From CAMDTE01 sp964504345 (GTDB taxonomy: Bacteria; Bacteroidota; Bacteroidia; Flavobacteriales; Schleiferiaceae): DNA of 64,000 nt. The stretch covers positions 26,863 to 90,862 of the forward strand of contig CAZDDX010000006.1 of the NCBI GenBank assembly GCA_964504345.1, written 5' to 3'. This document shows, one piece after another, positions 31,632 through 40,552 of this stretch. The position numbers were made by a program, and so were the translations under genes. The notes below the pieces were generated by a model that saw nothing but the letters and a program-made list of their open reading frames with translations, did no database searches and had not been told where the DNA came from. Within the stretch, counting starts at the first letter, position 1. Every line of letters starts with the position of its first letter.

Positions 31632-33902
31632 TTAGGCCTGCTCCTGCAATTTAATCAGGTTCAACGCACTGCCTGCGCGGAACCAGCCGATTTGCTGGTC
31701 GTTGTACGTGTGGTTGGCAAGGACGGTATCCTGGGAACCGTCGGCATGCTTCAAAACCAGCGTGAGGGGCTTGCCCGGCGCAAAATCCACCAAATCCGTA
31801 AAGTCAATGGCGTCGTCCTCCCGGAACAGATTGTAGTCTGCCTCGTTTCGGAAGGTCAGTGCCAACATGCCCTGTTTTTTGAGGTTGGTCTCGTGAATGC
31901 GGGCAAAACTCTTCACCAAGATGGCCTTGACGCCTAAGTGGCGCGGCTGCATGGCGGCGTGTTCGCGCGAAGATCCCTCCCCGTAGTTCTGGTCGCCCAC
32001 CACCAAGGTTGGAACCCCAGCGGCCTTGTAGGCGCGTTGGACGGCGGGAACCTCTCCGTAGGTACCGGTGAGTACGTTCTTCACGGAATTGGTTTCGCCG
32101 TTGAACGCATTCACAGCACCCGTCAGGGTGTTGTTTGCGATGTTGTCCAGGTGACCGCGGAAGCGCAACCAAGGGCCGGCCATGGAAATGTGGTCTGTGG
32201 TGCACTTGCCTTGTGCCTTGATGAGCAGGCGGGCGTCGTGGATGTTCTTACCGTCCCAAGCAGGGAATTCGTCCAACAATTGCAGGCGTTCGGAACCGGG
32301 ATTGACGGCAACGGAGATGGCGCTGCCGTCCGCTGCTGGGGCTTGGTAGCCGGCGTCCTCAACGGCGTAGCCGCGGGCGGGCAATTCCTCGCCGGTGGGC
32401 GGATCCAACAGCACGGCTTCGCCGTTTTTGTTGATCAATCGGTCCTTCAAGGGATTGAAATCCAATCGGCCCGCAATCGCCAAGGCGGTTACAATTTCCG
32501 GAGAAGCTACAAAAGCGTGCGTATTGGGGTTGCCATCCGCGCGCTTGGAGAAGTTGCGGTTGAAGGAGTGAACAATTGTGTTCTTCTCTCCTTTTTCCGC
32601 TCCCGGACGGTTCCACTGACCGATGCAGGGTCCGCAGGCGTTCGCAAACACTTTGCCCCCGATGGCCTCAAACTCCGCCAACAAACCGTCGCGCTCCGCG
32701 GTGAAGCGAACCTGCTCGGACCCCGGGGTCACGGAGTATTCTGACTTGACCTCCAGGTTTTTGGTGGCTGCTTGGTGCGCCACGGAGGCCGCACGCGTCA
32801 AATCTTCGTAGGACGAGTTGGTGCAGGAACCGATCAAACCAACCTCCACCTCCATGGGCCATCCGTTTTGTTGGGCCAACGCGCCCAACTGCGAAATGGG
32901 CGTAGCCAAATCCGGCGTGAATGGGCCGTTGACGTGCGGTTCCAGGGTGGACAAATCGATTTCAATGACCTGATCAAAGTAGTGTTCTGGGTTGGCGTAC
33001 ACTTCTGCATCGCCGGTCAAGTCTGCCGCTACGGCATTCGCAAGGTCGGCAACCTCCGCACGTCCGGTGGCGCGCAGGTAGCGCTCCATGGAGGCGTCGT
33101 ACCCAAAGGTTGAGGTGGTCGCTCCTACTTCAGCCCCCATGTTGCAGATGGTTCCCTTGCCGGTGCAGCTCAAGGATACCGCGCCGTCGCCAAAATATTC
33201 CACAATGGCACCCGTTCCGCCTTTTACGGTCAGAATGCCGGCAACTTTCAAAATAACGTCCTTGGCAGAGGCCCAACCGCTGAGTTTGCCGGTGAGCTTT
33301 ACGCCGATCAACTTGGGAAACTTCAATTCCCACGCCATTCCGGCCATAACATCTACCGCGTCCGCACCGCCTACGCCAATCGCTACCATTCCCAGACCTC
33401 CGGCATTGACCGTGTGCGAGTCTGTACCGATCATCATACCGCCGGGGAAGGCGTAATTTTCCAATACCACCTGGTGAATGATGCCTGCGCCTGGCTTCCA
33501 AAAGCCAATGCCGTACTTGTTGGAGACCGACGCCAAGAAGTTGAACACTTCGTTGGACTTGTTGACGGCCTCTTGCAAATCCGGCGTTGCACTGACGTGT
33601 GCTTGGATCAAGTGGTCGCAGTGAACCGTGGAGGGAACCGCCACCTTTTTGCGTCCGGCTTGCATGAACTGAAGCAAGGCCATCTGAGCGGTAGCATCTT
33701 GCATGGCCACGCGATCCGGAGCAAAGTCTACGTACGACTGGCCGCGGGTGAAGACTTCGGTAGCGTTGGTTTGCCACAAGTGGGCATACAAAATTTTCTC
33801 ACTGAGGGTCAGTGGCTTGCCCAAGGTTTGGCGAGCTGCTTGTACTTTTTCCGGGAAGGCCGCGTAAAAGGCGCGGATCATTTCGATATCGAACACGTTC
33901 AT
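31632..33902 (-). CDS. acn: Aconitate hydratase (mitochondrial-type)
   Basis: A 756-residue [4Fe-4S] aconitase, which isomerises citrate to isocitrate. Cluster and active-site signs are TVHCDHLI, GTDSHTVNAGGLG, GLIGSCTNSSYED, ANACGPCIGQW and the late GDQNYGEGSSREHAA. The length and GTDSHT...NAGGL form place it with the mitochondrial-type enzymes found in Bacteroidota. The frame opens nine codons upstream, but the ATG before NVFDIEM is the usual start. The leader has a 7-bp inverted repeat. Pairs functionally with icd at 43 kb. Confidence 0.96.
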   Translation of the reverse strand: MNVFDIEMIRAFYAAFPEKVQAARQTLGKPLTLSEKILYAHLWQTNATEVFTRGQSYVDFAPDRVAMQDATAQMALLQFMQAGRKKVAVPSTVHCDHLIQAHVSATPDLQEAVNKSNEVFNFLASVSNKYGIGFWKPGAGIIHQVVLENYAFPGGMMIGTDSHTVNAGGLGMVAIGVGGADAVDVMAGMAWELKFPKLIGVKLTGKLSGWASAKDVILKVAGILTVKGGTGAIVEYFGDGAVSLSCTGKGTICNMGAEVGATTSTFGYDASMERYLRATGRAEVADLANAVAADLTGDAEVYANPEHYFDQVIEIDLSTLEPHVNGPFTPDLATPISQLGALAQQNGWPMEVEVGLIGSCTNSSYEDLTRAASVAHQAATKNLEVKSEYSVTPGSEQVRFTAERDGLLAEFEAIGGKVFANACGPCIGQWNRPGAEKGEKNTIVHSFNRNFSKRADGNPNTHAFVASPEIVTALAIAGRLDFNPLKDRLINKNGEAVLLDPPTGEELPARGYAVEDAGYQAPAADGSAISVAVNPGSERLQLLDEFPAWDGKNIHDARLLIKAQGKCTTDHISMAGPWLRFRGHLDNIANNTLTGAVNAFNGETNSVKNVLTGTYGEVPAVQRAYKAAGVPTLVVGDQNYGEGSSREHAAMQPRHLGVKAILVKSFARIHETNLKKQGMLALTFRNEADYNLFREDDAIDFTDLVDFAPGKPLTLVLKHADGSQDTVLANHTYNDQQIGWFRAGSALNLIKLQEQA

Positions 33903-33911
33903 GGTCAGAAG

Positions 33912-33934
33912 TTGCTGTGTGTACAGCAAAATTA
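33912..33934 (-). promoter_or_regulatory. acn promoter with inverted repeat over the start region
   Basis: The -7 box TAATTTTG is at 33927-33934. An exact inverted repeat TTGCTGT-GTGT-ACAGCAA (33912-33929) overlaps the downstream end of the box and the expected transcription start. It could be an operator or a leader hairpin. The rest of the 260-bp gap to the next gene holds no ORF I can support. Confidence 0.45.
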
Positions 33935-34141
33935 CAAATGAAATCGCGTTTTTACTTGTTGATTTCTAACGAAAGTGGTGTTTTTCTGAGAATTTTTTAT
34001 CGTGTTGATTTTGAAATAGATGACTGTGCTCTGTAACCGCGGATACTCGCTCCATTGCACCCACAGCATCCTCTGCATCAAATACCTTTTTACGGCTGCA
34101 GTCGGACGTAATGCGGCCTGCGTGCACGTCTACAATTTCGG

Positions 34142-34149
34142 TACCTTTG
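34142..34149 (+). promoter_or_regulatory. -7 box for the MacB-like permease operon
   Basis: TACCTTTG, 13 nt before the ATG. The 8-bp palindrome CGTGCACG lies upstream at 34121-34128. Confidence 0.55.
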
Positions 34150-34162
34150 TTTCTATAAATCC

Positions 34163-35422
34163 ATGGGTACTCGACTGATTTCACCTTTGTTTGCAGAAGG
34201 CGTAGGAATGGCCTTAGCGGCCCTGCGCGGAAATTTGTTGCGTGCAGTACTCACGGCATTGATCATCGCCATTGGAATCATGGCCTTGGTGGGCATGCTC
34301 ACCAGCACTACCGCCATGGAAAGCGCCATCACCGGGCAGTTTTCCACAATGGGCGCAACGACTTTTACCCTGCAGTCCGGCGGCATGAATATTCGGCTGG
34401 GGGGCGGCCGTCGCGTGGAGGAAAAACCCCAACCGCAAATCCCCCTGTACCAAGCCCTGGCCTTCCAGCAACGATTTACCTATCCGGGAGCCACCGTCAG
34501 CGTCTCCGATGTGCTGAGCGGGACCGCCACGGTATCCCTAGGGTCGCTAAAAACCAACCCAAACGTTCAGGTAGTGGGGGTGGACAACGGGTACTTAACC
34601 ACGACGGGCTTAACCATCAACGAGGGACGACTGTTCAGCGCAACGGAGCGCAACGAAGGCAAATCCGTGGCTTGGCTTGGCTTTGACGTGGCCACCAAGT
34701 TATTCCCAGAGGGCGGTGCTTTGGGACAAACCATTCGTGTTCAAGGCCGCCCTTTTTTGGTGGTTGGTGTTTTGGCCCCCAAGGGCAACAGTGCGTTCAT
34801 GGCACAGGACCAAGCCGTTTTGGTACCGGTTCGGGCGGGTCATCGCTTGTTTGGGACGCCGTCGAGCAGCTACGCAGTTCAGGTTATGGCGCCCAGTCCC
34901 GATGAATTGGACGCTTGTCTTCAGGCTTCGATGGCCCAGTTCCGAGCCTTGCGCGGCCTTCGCCCGGGTGAGGAAAACAACTTTAACGTGCGGCGCAGCG
35001 ACGCCATTTCTGCAATCCTTATTGAACAGCTATCCAGCGTGTCCGTGGCCGCCGCGGTGATCGGAGCCATTACGCTCTTGGGGGCCAGTATTTCCCTAAT
35101 GAACATCATGCTGGTGTCCGTAACGGAGCGAACCCGCGAAATCGGCACGCGCAAAGCCTTGGGCGCCACGCGATCCGCCATCGCCCTTCAGTTTTTGTTG
35201 GAAGCCATCCTGGTCAGCCTGATGGGAGGATTGGTGGGTACCGTTTTGGGAATCATGGTAGGCAATGGACTGAGCTCCGCCATGGGCGGGGTTTTCATTT
35301 TGCCTTGGAATTGGATTGGATTGGCCTTTGGTGTTTGTTTGGTGGTGGGTGTTGTAGCGGGCTTTTACCCCGCACGGAAAGCCGCCGCACTAGATCCTAT
35401 TGAAGCATTGCGTTATGAATAG
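34163..35422 (+). CDS. MacB/FtsX-type ABC transporter permease
   Basis: A 419-residue permease. One helix (~22-42) precedes a MacB_PCD periplasmic domain (~50-270, with VVGVDNGYLTTTGLTINEGR). Three helices follow in the FtsX domain (~290-410), with VTERTREIGTRKALGAT, the usual cytoplasmic coupling loop, and the end FYPARKAAALDPIEALRYE. No ATPase gene is adjacent, so the partner must lie elsewhere. Substrate unknown; MacB-type systems work as mechanotransducers for export. The gene overlaps the PBP1A gene by 8 nt. Confidence 0.9.
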   Translation: MGTRLISPLFAEGVGMALAALRGNLLRAVLTALIIAIGIMALVGMLTSTTAMESAITGQFSTMGATTFTLQSGGMNIRLGGGRRVEEKPQPQIPLYQALAFQQRFTYPGATVSVSDVLSGTATVSLGSLKTNPNVQVVGVDNGYLTTTGLTINEGRLFSATERNEGKSVAWLGFDVATKLFPEGGALGQTIRVQGRPFLVVGVLAPKGNSAFMAQDQAVLVPVRAGHRLFGTPSSSYAVQVMAPSPDELDACLQASMAQFRALRGLRPGEENNFNVRRSDAISAILIEQLSSVSVAAAVIGAITLLGASISLMNIMLVSVTERTREIGTRKALGATRSAIALQFLLEAILVSLMGGLVGTVLGIMVGNGLSSAMGGVFILPWNWIGLAFGVCLVVGVVAGFYPARKAAALDPIEALRYE

Positions 35423-37790
35423 TCGATTGGAAAAAATGAAAGCGACGGTCCTCCAATGGGTTACCACCTTGGTCGCCGGATACCGAAAATTGGACGCCAA
35501 AATGGCGAAATGGCCGGGCATGCAGCGGGCATGGTTGCGCAAAGGCATTCAACTGGCCGTAAGCGGAACGGTGGTCCTATTGCTCCTGATTTGGTCCATT
35601 GCTTTGGGGGCCTTTGGCATCATCCCCACCCGGGACGACATTCGGTCGGTCCGCAACGATTTGGCCACCGAAGTTTATTCGGAAGACGGGGTTTTGATTG
35701 GGAAATACTTCTTGCAAAACAGAACGGGCGCCGATTTGGAAGAAATACCGCAGTACTTGATCGATGCCTTGGTCTCAACGGAGGACGTGCGCTTTTTTGA
35801 GCACGACGGCGTAGACAGTCGATCCCTCGCGCGGGTAGTTATCAAAACCTTGGTGCTCCGAAACGAGTCATCCGGTGGCGGATCCACCATTACGCAGCAA
35901 TTGGCCAAAAATTTATTCGGCCGGGAAAACTACGGACCGTTGTCCTTGGTTCTGGCCAAGGTCAAGGAATTTATTGTGGCTCGACGCTTGGAGGAATTAT
36001 ACACCAAGGAACAAATTTTGGAGCTCTACCTGAATACCGTCAGCTTTGGCGAAAACGTGTACGGAATTGAAACGGCGAGCTTGCGTTACTTCAACAAGAA
36101 GCCGGTAGACTTGAACCTGGAGGAAGCTGCCGTTTTGGTGGGCTTGTTGAAAGCCAATTCCAAGTACAACCCGCGCAAGAATCCAGAAAACGCCCGGGAA
36201 CGGCGCAATGTTGTGTTGGGGCAGATGCTGAAGTACGAGTACTTGACGCAGGAGGAATACGAACAAATGTGTGCCAAACCACTGGAGATCAACTACTATA
36301 ACCTGGAAGACGAAAAGCCAGCTCCGTACTTTTTGGCGGCTATTCGCCCAGAGTTAGAAGAAATATTGACCGACTTGCGAAAACCCGACGGCTCGGAATA
36401 CGATTTGGACCGGGACGGACTGGTGGTGGAAACAACACTGTCGTCCTCGTTGCAACGGTATGCCAACCAGGCAGTTTGGCGTCAAATGCAGCGCATTCAA
36501 CGCAATTTCAACGCCCATTGGGGGGAGTCTGCCTGGAAGAAACTTCCTGATTTTTTGAAGCGCGAGGTGCAGAACACGGTGCTGTACAAGCGGATGAAGG
36601 CGGATGGCGCCAGCGAAGAGGAAATTGAATCGGAACTGAATAAAGAGAAGTCCATGGTGGTCTTTGCCTACACGGAAGAGGGCGACGAGCGCAAAACCAT
36701 GAGCACGCTGGATTCCGTTAAATACGCGCAAGCGCTGATGTCTTGCGGCTTGGTGGCTTTGGACCCGGTACGCGGAACAGTGAAGGCCTGGGTGGGCGGC
36801 CCCAGCTTCCAGTACTTACCGTACGACCACGTTTTGTCTCGTCGGCAAACGGCCTCTGCCTTCAAACCGGTGGTGTACGCGGCGGCCTTGGAAAAAGGAA
36901 TTTCGCCGTGCACCTACTTTGAAAACGAATTGAAAACGTATCCGGAATTTGTCAATTGGACTCCGGAAAACCACGACCGGATGTACGGGGGTGAATACAC
37001 CATGCGCGGTGCCCTGAAGCGTTCCATCAACGTGGCTACCGTAGAGGCCCTGATGAAAACCGGCCGAGGCAACGTGGTGCGCATGGCCCGTAAGTTGGGA
37101 TTCAAAGGCGAAATGGACGACCGGCCAGCAATGGCCCTGGGCGCCAACACCGCGTCTTTATTGGAGTTGGTTGCGGCGTACGGCGCATTTGCCAACGGCG
37201 GCAAGGCCTTTACCCCGGTGGCGGTGACGCGCATTACGGATCAAATGGGCAATGTCTTGTACGAACGGAAACCAACCGGCATGCGCGCGGTGATGGATAC
37301 TGCCAACGTTTCCATGCTGACGGACATGCTGCGCGCGGTGATCAACGAAGGAACGGGAAACAGCGTCCGCTCCTACGGTCTCTCCGGTGATTATGCGGGC
37401 AAAACGGGGACCGCACAGAATTACTCCGACGGTTGGTTTGTGGGCTACACACCGAAAATTGTGGCCGGCGTGTGGGTAGGTGCTTCTTCGCCTTTGGTTC
37501 ACTTCCGCGATGCACGCGGCGCGGGCAACGCCACGGCCCTGCCCATTTGGGCCAATTTCATGGGCTCCGTGGAGCGTTCTGGATTGAGCCGTCGGTACGT
37601 GGTGCCCTTCAAACCGTTGTCTGCGGCCTTGGAAGAAAAAATGCGCTGTCCGGACTACAAGCCCGGCTTGATGGACGAGATCAATCAGATGTTCTTGGAC
37701 GACGAAGGAACCGTGGACGATGTGCCGGTCTCTGCGCCGGAAACCAGCACGCCGGAGGCGGCTGGTGGTTTGGAACCCAAGCCCTTCTGA
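35415..37790 (+). CDS. Class A penicillin-binding protein 1A
   Basis: A 791-residue bifunctional peptidoglycan synthase. One signal-anchor helix lies at ~50-75. The GT51 glycosyltransferase domain follows with catalytic EDVRFFEHDGVD, GGSTITQQLAKN and RRLEELYTKEQILELYLN. The transpeptidase domain has the active serine in TASAFKP (near 479), SINVA and the KTGTAQ motif near 661. The C-terminus is Glu/Pro/Thr-rich. The start inside the permease gene (8-nt overlap) is the first in-frame ATG of normal spacing. The stop overlaps the next gene by one base. Confidence 0.95.
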   Translation: MNSRLEKMKATVLQWVTTLVAGYRKLDAKMAKWPGMQRAWLRKGIQLAVSGTVVLLLLIWSIALGAFGIIPTRDDIRSVRNDLATEVYSEDGVLIGKYFLQNRTGADLEEIPQYLIDALVSTEDVRFFEHDGVDSRSLARVVIKTLVLRNESSGGGSTITQQLAKNLFGRENYGPLSLVLAKVKEFIVARRLEELYTKEQILELYLNTVSFGENVYGIETASLRYFNKKPVDLNLEEAAVLVGLLKANSKYNPRKNPENARERRNVVLGQMLKYEYLTQEEYEQMCAKPLEINYYNLEDEKPAPYFLAAIRPELEEILTDLRKPDGSEYDLDRDGLVVETTLSSSLQRYANQAVWRQMQRIQRNFNAHWGESAWKKLPDFLKREVQNTVLYKRMKADGASEEEIESELNKEKSMVVFAYTEEGDERKTMSTLDSVKYAQALMSCGLVALDPVRGTVKAWVGGPSFQYLPYDHVLSRRQTASAFKPVVYAAALEKGISPCTYFENELKTYPEFVNWTPENHDRMYGGEYTMRGALKRSINVATVEALMKTGRGNVVRMARKLGFKGEMDDRPAMALGANTASLLELVAAYGAFANGGKAFTPVAVTRITDQMGNVLYERKPTGMRAVMDTANVSMLTDMLRAVINEGTGNSVRSYGLSGDYAGKTGTAQNYSDGWFVGYTPKIVAGVWVGASSPLVHFRDARGAGNATALPIWANFMGSVERSGLSRRYVVPFKPLSAALEEKMRCPDYKPGLMDEINQMFLDDEGTVDDVPVSAPETSTPEAAGGLEPKPF

Positions 37791-38509
37791 TGCAAACCCT
37801 TCGGTTGGGCTGGACTTTGGCCGAACGCGACCTGCGCACCCGGTACGCACAAAGTGTACTCGGGAGTTTGTGGAGTTTGGCTCAGCCGCTGGCGATGGCA
37901 ACCGCGCTCTTCTTCGTGGGAAAGGCCTGGAACCGGACGGTATCCGCAGACCTGTGGCTTTTGGGTTGGGTGGTTTGGAATGTCTTTTCGTCCAGCGCGT
38001 TTGCGGGCGCCTTGGCATTGGCACACAACCGGGAATTGGTGACCAAAACAGCCATCCCTCCTTTTTCGTATCCGCTTTCTAAAGCCATCGTTGCGGCGGT
38101 GGATGGAGCCGTTGGGTTGGTTCTGTGGGGAATTTTTGCGGCGACATCCGGCGCGCATGCGAATGCCTCTCTGGCGGCTGATGCATTGGTTGCCTTTGCG
38201 GCATCGCTGGCGGGAGGTCTTGGACTGGGGGCTCTTTTGGCGCTCCCTGCCGCTCGGGTTCGGGATGTGGCGGTAGCATTGCCGTTTCTTGGGCAACTGG
38301 GATTGCTCCTCTCCCCGCTCCTGCTGGGCACCAGTACTTCTTTTTCCGAATACCTGCCTTGGATTCCCGGTTGGGGCCCGGTGCAAGCAGTATTGAGCCA
38401 ATCTTTGAGTTCCGACGTCGGGTACCAGTGGGTAGCGGCCTTGCTCCTCTTTGCAGCGGGTTATGGCGTGCTCAAGCGCTGGGGTAAACATGCAGCGGAC
38501 TGGGTATGA
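37790..38509 (+). CDS. Polysaccharide ABC-2 exporter, permease subunit (Wzm/TagG-like)
   Basis: A 239-residue permease with about six membrane helices. The start WTLAERDLRTRYAQSVLGSLWSL is the family signature (charged amphipathic helix followed by LGxLW). The C-terminal YLPWIPGWGPVQAVL is also typical. It would move an undecaprenyl-linked glycan across the inner membrane together with the ATPase encoded next. The ATG overlaps the PBP1A stop (TGATG) and its stop overlaps the ATPase start by 4 nt, so three envelope genes are coupled. Confidence 0.87.
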   Translation: MQTLRLGWTLAERDLRTRYAQSVLGSLWSLAQPLAMATALFFVGKAWNRTVSADLWLLGWVVWNVFSSSAFAGALALAHNRELVTKTAIPPFSYPLSKAIVAAVDGAVGLVLWGIFAATSGAHANASLAADALVAFAASLAGGLGLGALLALPAARVRDVAVALPFLGQLGLLLSPLLLGTSTSFSEYLPWIPGWGPVQAVLSQSLSSDVGYQWVAALLLFAAGYGVLKRWGKHAADWV

Positions 38510-39621
38510 AACCGTTCATCCACTTTGATCAACTGACCAAGAAATTCGGGGCACACACGGCCTTGGACTGTTTGTCTGGACGCTGGGAGGCCGGCTCTTC
38601 TGTGGGGATTGTGGGCGCTAACGGCGCCGGCAAGTCCACCTTGTTGCGGTTGATTTCAGGAATCTCAGCTCCATCGTCCGGGTCGCTTAAAATATCCGGC
38701 CGGTTGGCAAGTCTCTTGGAGGTGGGGACCGGCTTTCACCCGGAGCTCACCGGTAGGGAGAACATCTTTTTGTACGGTCAAATCTTGGGGCTGCGCCGCG
38801 CTGAAATTCGCACACAACTGGATGCCATTGCCGATTTCTCTGGGGTCTCTGCGCAGTTGGATCTTCCGCTCAAACACTTTTCGTCGGGCCAGAAAATTCG
38901 GCTCGGATTTTCCGTAGCAGCACAACTGCGTTCGGACATCATTCTTCTGGACGAGATTTTGGGCGTGGGCGACGCCGCCTTCCAGCAGCAATCTTTTGAA
39001 CGCATGCAGTCCCTTTTGTCCGAAGAAGGACGCATGGTCGTTGTGGTGTCGCATCATTTGGGCACCATCCGCCGGATGTGTACCCAAGCCCTTTGGATCG
39101 ACGCCGGACGCGAGCGCCTGTCTGGGTCCGTTGCCAACGTCTTGGAGGCGTATATGAATGTTCATGCGGCTCCGGAGAACTCCGGAACCCTGCCTACCAA
39201 TCCGTGGGTGGCGTCCTTGCGCTGGGCAAGTTCCTTGGTAGCCGGACAACCCGCGCGGCTGGAGGTGGCGTTGAACAACAACAACCCTTTGCAGCGGCCA
39301 AACCTCCGTCTGACCCTCTTCAACCAACACGGTGAATTCTTGGCGCCGCTGAGTCCCGTAACGTCTGGACTGGGGTCCGATTGGTGGCCCGAACGCGCGC
39401 AAATCGTGTTGGAATTTGACCGTTTGCCGCTCATGCGCGGCACGTACCACTTGGGACTCCGCCTGACGGAAAACGATTTGGAGCTGGCGCACCTGCCCAT
39501 TGCGTTGCCCTTTGCCGTTGAAGAAGGACTTTATTTTCCCAACGGGGACACCTTTGCGCCGCGCTTCAACGGCCTGTGGCTGGATCCCCATTGGACCGTA
39601 GCCTCGTCGGACCCGGCTTAA
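38506..39621 (+). CDS. Polysaccharide ABC exporter ATPase (Wzt-like)
   Basis: A 371-residue protein. Residues 1-220 are the ATPase: Walker A GANGAGKST at 37-45, signature FSSGQKIRLGFS, Walker B IILLDEIL and the His switch VVSHHLG. GFHPELTGRENIFL is typical of the Wzt/TagH group. Residues ~225-371 form a beta-rich domain similar to the Wzt C-terminal carbohydrate-binding domain, so it may recognise a specific glycan end. Its stop shares bases with the stop of the convergent sulfotransferase (TTAA). Confidence 0.88.
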   Translation: MKPFIHFDQLTKKFGAHTALDCLSGRWEAGSSVGIVGANGAGKSTLLRLISGISAPSSGSLKISGRLASLLEVGTGFHPELTGRENIFLYGQILGLRRAEIRTQLDAIADFSGVSAQLDLPLKHFSSGQKIRLGFSVAAQLRSDIILLDEILGVGDAAFQQQSFERMQSLLSEEGRMVVVVSHHLGTIRRMCTQALWIDAGRERLSGSVANVLEAYMNVHAAPENSGTLPTNPWVASLRWASSLVAGQPARLEVALNNNNPLQRPNLRLTLFNQHGEFLAPLSPVTSGLGSDWWPERAQIVLEFDRLPLMRGTYHLGLRLTENDLELAHLPIALPFAVEEGLYFPNGDTFAPRFNGLWLDPHWTVASSDPA

Positions 39622-40523
39622 CGCCCTAAAAAGCCTTTGACGGACCGCTTGGTACGCATCCAGCGTTGCGCCCAGGACGCGTGCGGACCGTTTTCGTGGT
39701 GGAACAGCCCCTTCATGTACTCGGATCCCTCCGTCGGATTTAAGAGCGACTGGGGGTCAAACTCCCATGCCCCACCGGATTCGTACCCCCACGCTTCCAA
39801 ATGCGGTTGCCACAGGGGGCGAAACAAAGCTTCGTCTTCCGGCAACCACCAGCGGCGCCAATTTCCGTCTCCCCGCGTTCGGGCGATGTGGCTGAAATTT
39901 CGGGCTTGCTCCCCCTCCGCAGTTAATACCCAATCCGTCGGAATTCTGCCGGCCAAAGCGTCAAAATTCCCGCGACGGAAGTCTTCGTACCGGAGGACGG
40001 CCCATCCGGCGGCCCGTGCCTGCTTCTCAAAAGAGCGCAATCGATCCATACGAGCAGCTAAGTCCGCGAGCCAATCTTCTTGCAGCAAACCGCGAGGCCT
40101 CGCCAGCTCAGCAAACGACAGCTCACTGGGGAAGGCTTCCTTGTGCTGTACCAAGCGAAGGGCTCGCTGAAAATCGCGCGGATCCGGTTCGTGCACGTAC
40201 AGCCAGCGGTAAAAAAAAGCAGACAGCCAACGGTCTCGGGGGTCGCGAAGCAGCAAAATAGGCAGGTCAAAGGATTGCCCCTGCTCCAGTGCTTGCTCCA
40301 CCGTCCATCCGCGAAACGGCTCCGGCACCCGGCTTCCCCATCCGCCGGCGGGATCCACCAACAGCGCTTTCGCCGTTGCTAATTCTGGCCAGAATGGGTG
40401 CGGCTCCGGTTCAAAAAAGGCAGTCGGCCCCGGTTGATTGGGGTCCAAACCACGCGCCTGTGCCAGGCGCGCGTACACCAACGTCGTCCCGCTTTTGGGC
40501 ATTCCCAGTACCAAAACCCGCAT
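39618..40523 (-). CDS. Sulfotransferase-family protein
   Basis: A 301-residue protein with the 5'-phosphosulfate-binding loop GMPKSGTTLV at the N-terminus. The 3'-phosphate motif is seen as LRDPRDRWLSAFFYR. These are the two PAPS contact points of sulfotransferases. Set among export and glycosyltransferase genes, it probably sulfates a surface glycan or lipid head group. PAPS synthesis genes are not in the window. It is divergent from the next glycosyltransferase and convergent with the Wzt-like gene. Confidence 0.8.
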   Translation of the reverse strand: MRVLVLGMPKSGTTLVYARLAQARGLDPNQPGPTAFFEPEPHPFWPELATAKALLVDPAGGWGSRVPEPFRGWTVEQALEQGQSFDLPILLLRDPRDRWLSAFFYRWLYVHEPDPRDFQRALRLVQHKEAFPSELSFAELARPRGLLQEDWLADLAARMDRLRSFEKQARAAGWAVLRYEDFRRGNFDALAGRIPTDWVLTAEGEQARNFSHIARTRGDGNWRRWWLPEDEALFRPLWQPHLEAWGYESGGAWEFDPQSLLNPTEGSEYMKGLFHHENGPHASWAQRWMRTKRSVKGFLGR

Positions 40524-40527
40524 ACCG

Positions 40528-40535
40528 CCAAGGTA
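40528..40535 (-). promoter_or_regulatory. Weak -7 box for the sulfotransferase gene
   Basis: TACCTTGG on the minus strand (one mismatch), 4 nt before the ATG. Confidence 0.3.
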
Positions 40536-40540
40536 ATGCG

Positions 40541-40548
40541 TATTTTTG
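40541..40548 (+). promoter_or_regulatory. -7 box for the glycosyltransferase pair
   Basis: TATTTTTG, 4 nt before the ATG; predicts a leaderless transcript. Divergent from the sulfotransferase box. Confidence 0.5.
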
Positions 40549-40552
40549 GGAG

